DNA of 49,615 nt. Origin: Amoeboaphelidium occidentale. Taxonomy: Eukaryota; Aphelidiomycota; Aphelidea. Positions 39,601 through 49,615 of the stretch are shown here, in pieces. Position numbers and translations under genes: made by a program. The notes beneath the pieces are model-generated. The model searched no databases and had not been told where the DNA came from. It saw only the letters and a list, made by a program, of their open reading frames with translations. The stretch covers positions 1 through 49,615 of the forward strand of contig JALGPX010000077.1 in NCBI GenBank assembly GCA_023515795.1. The letters are read 5' to 3'. Positions within the stretch are counted from its first letter, which is position 1. Each line of letters starts with the position of its first letter.

Positions 39601-39966
39601 GAATAATAGAAATTATACTGTAAATTAAATGGTCGACTCTAATTATCTGCTGCTGTTAATGAATCGACCAATCGACGTTATGCTCTAGTGAAGTCGCGTA
39701 TATAACTATAGTTTCGAAACAGCTCAAGCGAAATCAAGTTGAAACCAATTTAAATGGATACAGCATAACAAGGGCTTTCGTTTGATGTAACTTTAAATGC
39801 TGCTAAGACATGTGATTTAGGCTGTCGCAACTGTTTCGTCGATCGGGCCCATCGCAAACGTTGAAATATCGATCAGCCGCAAAGTATGCTATTTCATCAT
39901 CTCTTTCAAAAAGTCAAAGAAAAGGTTTCCTTTTGCCGTATTACTTGTCTGATAACTTTTAGGGAC
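39601..39966. promoter_or_regulatory. Intergenic region upstream of glutamate synthase
   Basis: 366 bp between the divergent 39148 finger gene and GLT1, with no coding frame I can support. It holds CGATCGGGCC and ATCGATC near 39840-39875. A stretch that looks like a 38-nt 5'-UTR intron (39928-39965, GTTTCC...CTGATAACTTTTAG) ends two bases before the GLT1 ATG. Removing it would not create a longer GLT1 frame. Confidence 0.4.
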
Positions 39967-42900
39967 ATGAGTTACTGGGCTAATTCGTTTCCCGAAGAGC
40001 AAGGCTTATACAACCCTGAGTTAGAGAAGGATGCATGCGGTGTTGGGTTTATGGTGAACATCAAAGGGATCGCATCCCATCAAATACTATCTGACGCTAA
40101 ACATGTTTTATGCAACATGACCCATCGTGGTAAGCTTCTATTCCTAGTAGACGATGACGACTGTCATGTTACAGTTGTCGTTATCGAACTTTGCCTATTT
40201 TAAGGAACAAGCTTACTTTAAACTTAAGGCGCTGTTGGTTCTGATGCTCGTGATGGTGATGGTGCAGGGATCATGTGTGCTTTACCAGATTCTTTGTTTC
40301 GAGAGGTCGCATTGAGCGAATTTCAAGCGGTTCTTCCGCAAAAGGGAAGATATGCAACTGGAAACATATTTCTGCCGCAAGAGACGATTGCTCGTCAAGA
40401 CGCAAAGAATTTGTTTGAACAGATCGCTGCGATTTATGAGCTAAAGGTGTTGTTTTGGAGGCCAACTCCGCGTGATAATTCTGTGATTGGACCTGTTGCT
40501 AAATCAAAGGAACCGGCTATTGAACAGCCATTTGTTACGGTAGAGCCTTCATCCTTCAGAGAGAAGCTAAGTGAAGAAGAATTCCTGAAGGATTTTAATC
40601 AAAGATTGTTTCTTTTGAGAAAGCATACCACAAACTCAGTTCAGTTGAAACCGTGGTTTTATATTTGTTCCTTGTCTAATTCAACTATCACTTACAAAGG
40701 AAGGCTTGTGCCTAGTCAGCTGTATGCTTACTATAATGATTTGGTCGATTCTCGCTTTGAAACGCATTTTTCTTTGGTTCATTCAAGATACTCAACCAAT
40801 ACTTTTCCGTCATGGGACAGATCGCAGCCTCTGCGTTTGTGTGCTCATAATGGAGAAATCAATACTCTGCGTGGAAACAGAAACTGGATTAAGGCAAGAG
40901 AAGGAGTAATGAAATCCAAGGAAGACATTCTAGGAAAATACATGGACCGCTTGTTTCCTATTGTTGAAGAACATGGTTCAGATTCTGCTTCGTTTGATAA
41001 TGTTCTTGAATTATTAGTTATTAACCAGCAGTTGACTCTACCTGAGGCGGTGATGCTGATGATCCCTGAAGCATGGCAGAATCATAAGTCGATGAATCCT
41101 GAGAAAAAGGCTTTCTATCAGTGGGCTGCTTGTTTGATGGAACCTTGGGACGGCCCAGCCTTAATCACGTTCAGTGATGGAAGATATATTGGAGCATGCT
41201 TGGATAGAAATGGTTTGAGACCATGTCGTTTCTATGTGACTAGCGATGACAGAATGATTTGCGCTAGCGAAGTTGGAACTGTGAATGTTGATCCATCTAT
41301 TATTGTTGAAAAAGGCAGACTTGAGCCTGGTAAAATGTTGTTGGTAGATTGCAAAAGAGGATGTATCGTTGACGATGCAGAGTTGAAAAGTTCTACTTGT
41401 AAAAAATTTCCTTTTGCCAAATGGGCAGAAGATAACTTGTTGACCATGGAAGATTTAGTTAAAGAATTCAATTCTGTTAGAAGAACATTCTCCATAAAGG
41501 ATACTCCTGTGAATAAGGACGCTCGCTTGAAAGCTTTCAATTATACTCTGGAACAACTGAACATGATCATTTCACCAATGGCTCTAACTGGAAAAGAGTC
41601 GTTAGGAAGTATGGGCCACGATTCTCAACTAGCATGTTTGTCTACCTCTGGAAATCATTCTGTTTTTGAATACTTTAGGCAGCTCTTTGCGCAAGTTACA
41701 AACCCTCCAATTGATCCGATAAGAGAAGAGATTGTCATGTCATTGACAACATATATTGGTCCAGAGGGAAACTTACTCGATATTGATCAAAGTCAAATGA
41801 ACAGGATCATGTTACAAAGCCCGATACTTTCGATGGCCGAATTTGATGCTTTGTGCAGATTAGACCAACTGTATCCAGAATGGAAAGTTGCGACGGTTGA
41901 CATTACAGTTCCTAAATCAGAAGGAGTCAGAGCGTATGCGCAACGCTTGGATGAAATTTGCGAGTATGTTTCAACAATTATTGATCAAAAGTACAGGGTT
42001 TGCATTCTGAGCGATAGAAAGACTGGCCCGAATAACGTTCCTATCAGTAGTGTCGTTGCTTTAGGCGCGGTTCACCAACATTTGATAATGAAGAAGCAGA
42101 GAACTAAGATTGCGCTGATTATTGAGACTGGAGATGCCAGAGACGTGCATCACATGTGTGTATTACTGGGATACGGCGCAGATGCAGTTTTCCCATATTT
42201 GGCAATGGAAACAATTATTAAAATGTCCAGGGAAGGTGTCATTAGCTTAGAAGGAATGATGGATGCCAATGGAAACTATGATCAATTGTTGGCCGAAGAT
42301 AAGCTTATTATGCATTACAAGAAAGCTTTGCAGAATGGTATTCTTAAAGTTATGTCGAAAATGGGAATATCAACCTTACAGTCTTACAAAGGCGCTCAAA
42401 TCTTTGAAATCTTGGGCATTTCAGCCTCTGTTGTACAAAAGTGTTTCACTGGCACTGCTTCCAGAATACGCGGTGTTGGTTTTCCAGGTTTAGCTGCTGA
42501 TGCATTTCAACTCCATGAACTTGCATATCCGTCTTCTTTATCTAAAGATGGATTGAGTGGAGGCGGCACCACAAAGCATCCACATCTTTATGACGGGCTT
42601 CCTGACACTGGTGAGTTCCATTGGCGAGCTGGTGGTGAAGAGCATCTGAATACACCCCAATCTATTGCAACTCTTCAGGATCCTGAAAGAACTAAGAATA
42701 TGAGTGTTTATGAGAAGTATAGCAAGGAATGTCATGAACAGATCAAAAAATGTTCTTTGAGGGGCTTACTTGAGTTCAACAAAGATAATGTGAACCCAAT
42801 TCCAATTGAAGAAGTTGAACCATGGACAAACATTGTTAAACGGTTTTGTACAGGCGCTATGAGCTATGGTAGTATCTCATATGAAGCGCATTCAACTCTT

Positions 42901-45900
42901 GCCCTTGCTATGAATAAGCTTGGAGGCAAGAGTAACACTGGAGAAGGAGGCGAAGACGCTGACACAAGGGGTAAAATTGGTAATCCTATGAGATCAGCTA
43001 TCAAACAAGTTGCGTCTGGCCGTTTTGGTGTAAACTCGTTTTATCTCGCTGATGCTGATGAAATCCAGATTAAAATGGCTCAGGGTGCAAAGCCTGGTGA
43101 AGGCGGCGAATTACCAGGCTACAAAGTTAGCAAAGATATTGCGAAGACCAGAAAATCTACTGAAGGTGTCGGCTTGATTTCTCCCCCTCCGCACCATGAT
43201 ATTTATTCTATTGAAGATTTGAAACAATTAATCTATGATTTGAAAGGAAGTAATCCGGCAGCCCGCATTTCTGTCAAGCTTGTCTCAGAAGTTGGTGTAG
43301 GCGTGATTGCTGCCGGTGTTGCTAAAGCCAACGCAGATCATATTCTCATTAGTGGCCATGATGGTGGAACTGGAGCTTCTCGATGGACAGGTATTAAGTA
43401 TGCAGGATTGCCTTGGGAGCTTGGTCTTGCAGAAACTCATCAGACTTTGGTATTGAATGATCTCAGATCTCGAGTTGTTCTTCAGACTGATGGGCAAATT
43501 AAAACTGGTAGAGACGTGGCTATAAGTTGTTTATTAGGCGCAGAAGAATGGGGTTTTGCAACTACCCCATTAATTGCGATGGGCTGCATTATGATGAGAA
43601 AGTGCCATTTGAACTCTTGCCCTGTCGGAATTGCAACGCAAGATCCTGTACTTAGAGAAAAGTTTGCTGGACAGCCTGAACATGTAATCAATTTCTTTTA
43701 TTTTGTTGCCGAAGAGTTGAGACAAATTATGGCCTCTCTGGGAATACGAACAATTAATGATATGGTTGGAAGGGCTGACTTGTTGCGCGTTAATGAAAGC
43801 TTACGGACATTGAAGACGCAGAATTTGGACCTAAGACCTATTCTGACCCCTGCTCATACTCTACGTCCTGGCGTTGGTCTCTATAAGCAAATCAAGAGCA
43901 CCTTTGATTATTCACAACGCAGAATTGATGACTATGTAATCCAGTCGTGTGAAAAAATTGAAGGCCCTATTACATTGACTGTTGAACATGATGTCAGAAA
44001 TACCGATAGAGCTGTTGGTGCAACTATATCTTATTATATTTCTAGAAAGTATGGTGAACATGGTCTTTCTGATGACGAATATCTGAAAATTAATCTGAAA
44101 GGTAGCCTTCAAAGCTTTTCTTGCTAATTTTAGGATCCGCTGGACAATCGGTCGGTGCTTTTCTTCAAAGAGGCATTTCTATTTGTTTGGAAGGTGATGC
44201 AAATGACTATGTTGGTAAGGGCTTGAGCGGTGGAAAACTTCTCATTGTTCCACCTGCTAACATCAGCAAAGATTTTGTTCCTTCAAAGAATATCATTGTT
44301 GGCAATGTGTGTCTCTATGGAGCAACTAATGGAGAATGTTATATCAATGGTATAGCCAGCGAAAGATTCTGCGTGAGAAACAGTGGTGCTATTGCTGTTT
44401 GTGAAGGATTGGGTGATCATGGCTGCGAGTATATGACTGGCGGAGTGGTAGTTATTTTAGGTTCTGTCGGTAGAAACTTTGCTGCTGGTATGAGTGGTGG
44501 CTTGGCTTACATCTATAATTCTGAGAACGTTCCATTGGAGCAGTACATTGAACACAATTTCAACATGGAAATGGTCAAAGTTTTTAATTATTCATCTGAA
44601 GAAGAACAAAGGGAAATCAGTGTTGACTTTAAGGTTATCAATGAACTCAATCGAAGCCGCGGTGGAAAGTATAGAGCCTTGGAAAGCTTGAAAGATCTCA
44701 TTCAATCTCATGTCAATGAAGCGAACAGCTCTATAGGCAGGAAGATTCTGGAAAATTGGGATATTGAGAAAAAAAAGTTCATCAAAGTGTTCCCTGTTGA
44801 GTTCAGTCGCGTTATCGAAGAGAAAAAGAAGGAAATATCCATCGTGACAGTAGAAACTCGAAAGGAAAATGAAGTTATCAATTCTGTTGTTTCCCTGAAT
44901 GATTCTGTAACTCTAGAGAGTGTCAAAGACATTGAAGATACACTTGCCAAAGAAGTTGTTAAATCAGGGAAGAAAGAAGGCGGCAAGTTTCCTTTCATTC
45001 AATACAAACGCAAAGTCGATCCATACCGTGATGCTTCTCGCAGAGTCTCCGATTATGAAGAAATCAATTCTCGCCTAAATGAAAAAGATCTTGTTGTTCA
45101 AGCCAGTCGATGTATGGACTGCGGGGTTCCCTTCTGTCAGTCGAATGTATCAGGATGCCCAATAGGCAATATTATTCCGAAGTGGAACGAGCTTGTCCGA
45201 AAACAGCAGTGGAAAGACGCTTTAAATCGCTTGATGATGACTAATAATTTCCCTGAATTTACTGGCAGAGTTTGTCCAGCTCCTTGCGAGGGAAGTTGTG
45301 TACTAGGTATCATTGAAGCCCCGGTCGCGATCAAGAGCATTGAGTGCGCAATAATTGACCATGGCTTTGACAATGGTTGGATTAAGCCTTCTCCTCCTTC
45401 TTTTAGAACTGGAAAGAAAGTATCGATTATTGGTAGTGGCCCTGCTGGTCTTGCAGCTGCTGATCAGTTGAACAAAAGCGGACATTGGGTGACTGTTTAT
45501 GAAAGAGAAGATAAATGCGGAGGATTGTTGATGTATGGTATTCCTAATATGAAACTTGATAAAAGAATAGTGCAGCGCCGCATTGATCTTTTGGCCTCAG
45601 AGGGAATACGTTTTGTCACAGGCTGTGAAATTGGTTTACATAAGGATGTTCATAGTGTTCTTGATAATTGTGATGCTCTTTTAGTAGCTACCGGTTCAAC
45701 GTGGCCTAGGGATTTGAAAATTGCTAACAGAAGCTTGAATGGAATTCACTTCGCGATGGACTTCTTGACACCAACGACTAAAAGCCTTTTGAGCAAGAAA
45801 GAAATGCCGTTTGACGCACGTGGAAAGAATGTTATTGTTATCGGAGGCGGTGATACTGGAAATGATTGCATCGGAACATGTGTTAGACAAGGCGCTCTTT

Positions 45901-46511
45901 CAGTGACTAACTTTGAATTGTTACCTCAGCCTCCTCCAAGCCGCGCCAAAGACAACCCTTGGCCGACTTTCCCAAGAACTTTCAAAGTTGATTATGGTCA
46001 TGACGAAGTCAAGGCCAAGTTTGGAAAGGATCCTCGTGAGTATTGCGTTCTTTCTCGTGAATTCGTTTCTGATGGTAATGGCAATGTTGCAGGTATTTCT
46101 ACAATTCGTGTTGAATGGACTAAAGATGCCAACGGAAGATGGATCATGTCTGAGTTGCCAGGAACAGAAGAGGTCTTTAAATGTGATTTGGTGCTTATCG
46201 CCATGGGTTTCGTAGGTCCAGAGAAGGACTTGTTGAAGATGTTGGGTGTTGAAACAAATGTACCACAGAACACAGTGAAAACACTAAAACCAGACTCATA
46301 CAGAACTCAAGTTGACAAAATATTCGCAGCCGGAGATTGTAGAAGAGGGCAAAGTCTGATCGTCTGGGGTATTAATGAAGGACGTCAGGCAGCTAGAGAA
46401 ATCGATAAGTATCTTAATATTGGTCACACATTCTTGCCAGTTAGCGGTGGTCTCATTAAAGTTGGCCAAGAAACTGAAGTCACTCGTGAAAGCTTAGTAA
46501 AATTATCCTGA
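39967..46511 (+). CDS. GLT1: NADH-dependent glutamate synthase (GOGAT), three exons
   Basis: Makes two glutamates from glutamine and 2-oxoglutarate. Exons 39967-40129, 40229-44101 and 44134-46511 (introns 99 and 32 nt) give 2137 aa, matching fungal Glt1. The class II glutaminase Cys24 lies in KDACGVGF, so a 23-residue propeptide would be cleaved. The central and FMN domains follow (GEGGEDADTRGKIGNPMRSA, QGAKPGEGGELPG), then the 3Fe-4S cysteines CIMMRKCHLNSCPVG near 1172-1183. The GXGXG structural domain begins GSAGQSVGAFL. The beta-subunit part has CMDCGVPFCQ...CPIGN and CPAPCEGSC, IIGSGPAG (near 1777) and VIGGGDTG (near 1914). Start 39967 (MSYWANSFPEEQGLY) fits the family. Confidence 0.97.
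40130..40228 (+). other. 99-nt structured intron of glutamate synthase
   Basis: This is the longest single intron seen in the window. Its first eight bases, GTAAGCTT (the 5' splice site), are exactly complementary to AAGCTTAC at 40210-40217 near the acceptor. Inside lies a second hairpin: CGATGACGACTGT, loop CATGTT, then ACAGTTGTCGTTATCG, pairing through about 13 positions with one G-U and a 3-nt bulge. The nested fold would bury the donor and bring the two intron ends together. Confidence 0.65.
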
Positions 46512-46517
46512 AAAAGC

Positions 46518-46534
46518 AATAAACAAATTTTATT
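46518..46534. terminator. Overlapping bidirectional polyadenylation signals
   Basis: Forward AATAAA at 46518-46523 serves GLT1. Reverse-strand AATAAA at 46534-46529 serves the U-box gene and contains its TAA stop. The two signals form an inverted repeat (CAATAAA/TTTATTG), and the two stop codons are 18 bp apart. Normal cleavage downstream would put each 3' end inside the other coding region. Confidence 0.6.
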
Positions 46535-48713
46535 GACTGGTCAAAATGTCTACAAGAAACTCCTGCCCAATTCTACTAATAGTTCCATCGGGTCCTCTTT
46601 GAATTAAGTCTGGCATCAATCTTATGTAACCTGCATTCCAGCCATCAAGTTTCTTCAAATCTTCGACAACTTTGTCAGAACCAAAATAATCGTGACGAAC
46701 AATTTCATCTTTGAAGTTGTGGCCCATAGTAACGCACTTTACACCGTCAATAACAACATAGTGATTCTTGCTTAAAACGAGATTAAAAACCCTGCTACAT
46801 TCCTTATTTCCCAACGGCGAAATGTCAATAGGAAATTTCCACCCATCTTGGTATACAGGATGATATGGAGTGATCAAAAGTTTCTTATTCAATCCTATTT
46901 CAACAAGCGGCGCAGGTTTCATACAAAAGGTCTCAACAATACATTCAACAATTGCTCCATTGGATACGATATCGCCCTTTCTCAGATCCTGGATTTTGCG
47001 TGAAAATCCGGCAGCCAATTCTACCTCACAGCTACCAGCAAAGCAAACTCCACCAGCGTTATAGTAGCGAGACATACTGACAGGAGGTGCGGCGGATGCG
47101 CTTACAGGGCTTCCATGATCAGAAAATCTTACACCAGAAGGTTTAGGAGGTGGCAAGGAGATGAACAAATCTTGATAATCATCCTGTAGTTTCTGAAACA
47201 ACGATCCTCCATAGACCTGAACTCCAGGATCCTTAAAATTATTTCTAATTTGCCTCAAATGAGCAAAAGCCAGAGAGATGAAGAAATGCTTTCCCCATCT
47301 CTTGAACCAGTCCTCTCTTGACAAAGCTTCCTTCACTTGCCCTTCAAGATCCTTGCATAAGGCGTCGATACGTGAATCAGAAGCTCTCTGGGAGGAGGCT
47401 CCTTGAGAGACTTGCAATTTCTCCCTGATGTCATTTCCAGCGATATCACCGCTGCGGAACATCACTGCTTCTTGAGCATCAAATAAAGACTTTGCGACTG
47501 TTGCGCGCAGCAAGTGATAATTAACTTCATTCTCAGGGAGCTGGATTGAGTCAGGCTTTTCGAAGTGAATATTATGGCCTCCAATAGCCTCGAATGTCAG
47601 AGAGAATTTCAGGTTTGTCTTGTCAAACACAAACTCACTTGATTGCCCAAAACGCAGAGGCGGAAGAAAGATCTTGGTAGTTGAACCATTAACAACATGT
47701 CTCAAACTACCAACTAAAGCTGGAGCGGAAGCATCAACCGCCAGCGCAACGTTCGTAGCATAAGTGGTTCTGGTATTTGCTAAAGCGTTGATGAATATTG
47801 TACCCACAAATCCACCATCAGGAATGAAACCGAAAAATCCATCACCTTCTTGTGCAATCTTTCTCAATAAGCCACTGTTAAGGTCATACCCAAAACCAAA
47901 TGTGTTGATAGTTCCAAACAGAGGAGTCTTCTCCAACTTGCGTCGCAAGATTCCAGTATAATCAAGATCCTGATCATCAGGAACACCATCGGTCAATAAA
48001 AATATGGAGGAGAAATGACTGTTTGGAACTTGGGAAGACACTTCTACCGAATGTGAAATTCCTGCAGCAAGATTTGTTGAGCCAGTAGGATACAGACTGT
48101 CCAAAGCGTCTTTTGCCTTCTTTTTACCAGCGTTGTCCATCAAAGTAGGTTTCAGCACACAGGTGGAAGAAGAGTTGAATTCGATTAATGAGAGCATGTC
48201 ATTGTCGCCCAAAGAGTGGATAATAACACTTGTTGCATGCTTGACCAGATCAAGTAAAGTCAGACCATCACTCTCGTTGGATCCATCCGCTGCTTTCACT
48301 GTAACATACGAGCCCATGCTCCCAGATGTATCAATAACACAACAGATGTGACTGGGATAAGTGTGATTAGCATCAGGACCCTTGACACTGATGATCGTTG
48401 AACCAGAAGAAGGAGAATAGCAATTGAATGAAACATCTTCTTTAGATACTGGAGCAGACACAATCGCAGTCTTTTGAATATCAGCAGGCTTCATCTTTAG
48501 TGCCTTTTCCTTTGCTTCGATCAAATCTCTCAGAGCTCGATTAGGAACCAACTGATCAGCTCTCAATGGCTTTCTAGTAATTGGAGATGTTCCATGTTGG
48601 GTCAACCAAGCCAAGATTGCTTTCTTTTCATAGGTATTACCATCAGGATCTACAACTGGATCGCTTAGCTTCTCTCTGGTAATCGGACACTCTGGTATTT
48701 CAATATCATCCAT
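46530..48713 (-). CDS. U-box / von Willebrand A / Hint (Vint) protein
   Basis: 727 aa, single exon. The U-box (about 6-78: IPECPITREKLSDPVVDPDG, SPITRKPL, LVPNRALRDLI) predicts an E3 ubiquitin ligase. The VWA domain follows with an intact MIDAS: CCVIDTSGSMGS (Asp128, Ser130, Ser132), the TGSTN threonine and LLTDGVPDD. A Vwaint-like region leads to a C-terminal Hint module: GGVCFAGSCEVELA with candidate nucleophile Cys557, RKGDIVSNG, LLITPYHPVYQDGW (Thr615/His618, the TxxH block) and VIDGVKCVTMGHN. These are the residues of self-cleaving Hedgehog/intein Hint domains. The architecture is known in fungi, amoebae and ciliates as Vint proteins. Substrates and processing are not known. Confidence 0.9.
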   Translation of the reverse strand: MDDIEIPECPITREKLSDPVVDPDGNTYEKKAILAWLTQHGTSPITRKPLRADQLVPNRALRDLIEAKEKALKMKPADIQKTAIVSAPVSKEDVSFNCYSPSSGSTIISVKGPDANHTYPSHICCVIDTSGSMGSYVTVKAADGSNESDGLTLLDLVKHATSVIIHSLGDNDMLSLIEFNSSSTCVLKPTLMDNAGKKKAKDALDSLYPTGSTNLAAGISHSVEVSSQVPNSHFSSIFLLTDGVPDDQDLDYTGILRRKLEKTPLFGTINTFGFGYDLNSGLLRKIAQEGDGFFGFIPDGGFVGTIFINALANTRTTYATNVALAVDASAPALVGSLRHVVNGSTTKIFLPPLRFGQSSEFVFDKTNLKFSLTFEAIGGHNIHFEKPDSIQLPENEVNYHLLRATVAKSLFDAQEAVMFRSGDIAGNDIREKLQVSQGASSQRASDSRIDALCKDLEGQVKEALSREDWFKRWGKHFFISLAFAHLRQIRNNFKDPGVQVYGGSLFQKLQDDYQDLFISLPPPKPSGVRFSDHGSPVSASAAPPVSMSRYYNAGGVCFAGSCEVELAAGFSRKIQDLRKGDIVSNGAIVECIVETFCMKPAPLVEIGLNKKLLITPYHPVYQDGWKFPIDISPLGNKECSRVFNLVLSKNHYVVIDGVKCVTMGHNFKDEIVRHDYFGSDKVVEDLKKLDGWNAGYIRLMPDLIQRGPDGTISRIGQEFLVDILTSQ

Positions 48714-48762
48714 CTTTAGGGAAACAAAACGCTTCGATTACTTAATTTCTATTCCTATGCAC

Positions 48763-49482
48763 TTATTCAGCAGTAACAGGCTTCTTTGGAACGCATCCTT
48801 CATAACCTGTAAAATCATACTCAATATCAAGTTCCTTAAGCTTTCTCTTCAGCTTGCGTTCCTTGGCCACCAGTCTTTCAGCTCTAAGTTCTTTCTGCAA
48901 TTCTGATCTTTCCTGATTAAAACTCTCTGCGTGTCTCTTATTGCCGTTCAAAGCCTTAAACTTCTTATTCGCACCCTTCCATAACTTCATTCTGTACATT
49001 TTGCCTTCTTTGCCTTCAGGAACAACTTTGATCTTGCATTGAAGTAAGCGACCAAATAGCAAGTAGTTATGCATCGTTTCTACAACGATATTTGCCACCT
49101 CAGGGTACCGGAATTCGATAAATGCGTAATGCTTTGAACGGCCGGTCTTCTTGTTCCTGGACACGCGCAAGTTCGTGATTTCGCCAAACTGAGAAAAGTA
49201 TCCACGTAATTGGTCCTCGTAGAATCCGTGCGGCAATCTTCCCACATAAACAATGGTTGGCTTTTCTTCATCTGAAGTCTTTTCTGGCTTAACTGGCGCG
49301 GGAAGGTCGTGAATTTTGAGCTCTTCTTGCTGCTCTTCGTTTGATTCTCCAATCTTTGCTGTTTCCATCTCTTGAATGCCTTCCGCGTCAGAGCCCAATA
49401 GAAATTCTTCGTCGGAACTGTCGACGTATTCTTGTTCTTCCTTCTTTTTCTTTTGTTGCGTTTTTGCTGATGGTTTCTTCAT
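48763..49482 (-). CDS. NOP15: Nucleolar RRM protein NIFK/Nop15
   Basis: 60S ribosome biogenesis factor acting at ITS2. 239 aa, single exon. The N-terminus is Lys/Gln then strongly acidic (about 1-70). One RRM lies near 75-152 with RNP2 IVYVGRLP and RNP1 KHYAFIEF. The family-specific NYLLFGRLLQCKIKVVP follows, with a basic C-terminal segment of LQKELRAERLVAKERKLKRKL type. The closing EYDFTGYEGCVP resembles the Nop15/NIFK C-terminal signature. It lies upstream of the U-box gene on the same strand with a 49-bp gap. Confidence 0.92.
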   Translation of the reverse strand: MKKPSAKTQQKKKKEEQEYVDSSDEEFLLGSDAEGIQEMETAKIGESNEEQQEELKIHDLPAPVKPEKTSDEEKPTIVYVGRLPHGFYEDQLRGYFSQFGEITNLRVSRNKKTGRSKHYAFIEFRYPEVANIVVETMHNYLLFGRLLQCKIKVVPEGKEGKMYRMKLWKGANKKFKALNGNKRHAESFNQERSELQKELRAERLVAKERKLKRKLKELDIEYDFTGYEGCVPKKPVTAE

Positions 49483-49615
49483 TGTCGCGAGAAAATCCTT
49501 TCAACCTTTTTGCTGATTGATGGAAGGAGCAGGGCAAGAATACTTAGAACAATGATCATCCAAACGTTTCAATATTTATTGATTTCAAATTTTAGATCCA
49601 TAGTTCTTCAACCAC

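Noticed and set aside
39886-39966. Longer N-terminus of glutamate synthase from ATG 39886
   Set aside because: The Glt1 family starts shortly before the GLYNPxxEKDACGVGF segment, and the upstream part contains a likely 5'-UTR intron.
49592-49615. Possible C-terminal end of a reverse-strand gene (stop TAA at 49594-49592) followed by AATAAA
   Set aside because: Only seven codons lie inside the window and another frame is also open, so the call cannot be supported.
1-49615. Transposons, CRISPR arrays, tRNA or rRNA genes
   Set aside because: I searched by eye for transposase-like frames, terminal repeats, regular spacers and TTCGA-type tRNA arms and saw none. A tRNA scan could still find something I missed.

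Overview
This is a gene-dense nuclear segment of a eukaryote. Every family that can be recognised is eukaryotic: exosome Rrp6, Prp18, Pol III subunit C82, dynactin p25, Ypt1/Rab1, exportin Crm1, and fused NADH glutamate synthase. Many genes are split by very short GT-AG introns, mostly 32-51 nt, with CTAAC/CTTAA-like branch sites. 3' ends carry AATAAA signals. An AIM41-type YqeY protein, a Mkt1-type XPG-fold protein, a Cld1/Ict1-like hydrolase and an Amt/Mep transporter point to a fungus. Retained TMEM62, dynactin p25 and a B4GALNT-like glycosyltransferase fit an early-diverging fungal lineage better than Dikarya. That placement is inference. No tRNA, rRNA, transposon or CRISPR was recognised.

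Layout. 0-4.2 kb: two tandem polytopic membrane proteins, each with a terminal exon behind a 32-33 nt intron. 4.4-10.3 kb: RNA-metabolism genes (RRP6, PRP18, RPC82) and dynactin p25; the RPC82 and p25 start codons are 9 bp apart. 10.3-11.8 kb: a coiled-coil protein and putative microproteins. 11.9-15.2 kb: an alpha/beta hydrolase, a MAPK-like kinase and AIM41. 15.2-18.8 kb: TSR3 and TMEM62, separated by an unmerged contig junction (a single N flanked by a ~140-bp duplicate). 18.9-22.5 kb: a four-TM protein, YPT1, a GATA-finger protein and a Swt1-like PIN protein. 22.8-27.5 kb: a bimodular glycosyltransferase and an ammonium transporter. 27.5-34.9 kb: a truncated Swt1 paralogue, an HD phosphohydrolase, MKT1 and CRM1. 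34.9-39.6 kb: a same-strand cluster of zinc-finger genes. 40-49.5 kb: glutamate synthase, a U-box/VWA/Hint protein and a NIFK/Nop15 RRM protein.

Themes. Packing is extreme: head-to-head starts are 9-52 bp apart and convergent stops are 18-26 bp apart, so neighbouring transcripts must overlap. Splicing is unusual: 32-nt introns, stopless 3n introns in a kinase, a tandem intron pair with a zero-length exon in CRM1, an intron largely made of a perfect palindrome, and a 99-nt structured intron in glutamate synthase. The most novel protein content is the zinc-finger cluster, which mixes GATA-type fingers, a C-x4-C variant and a repeated C-x2-C-x(27-29)-C-D-x-C motif. It lies upstream of glutamate synthase, in a window that also holds an ammonium transporter. 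A regulatory link to nitrogen assimilation is only a hypothesis.
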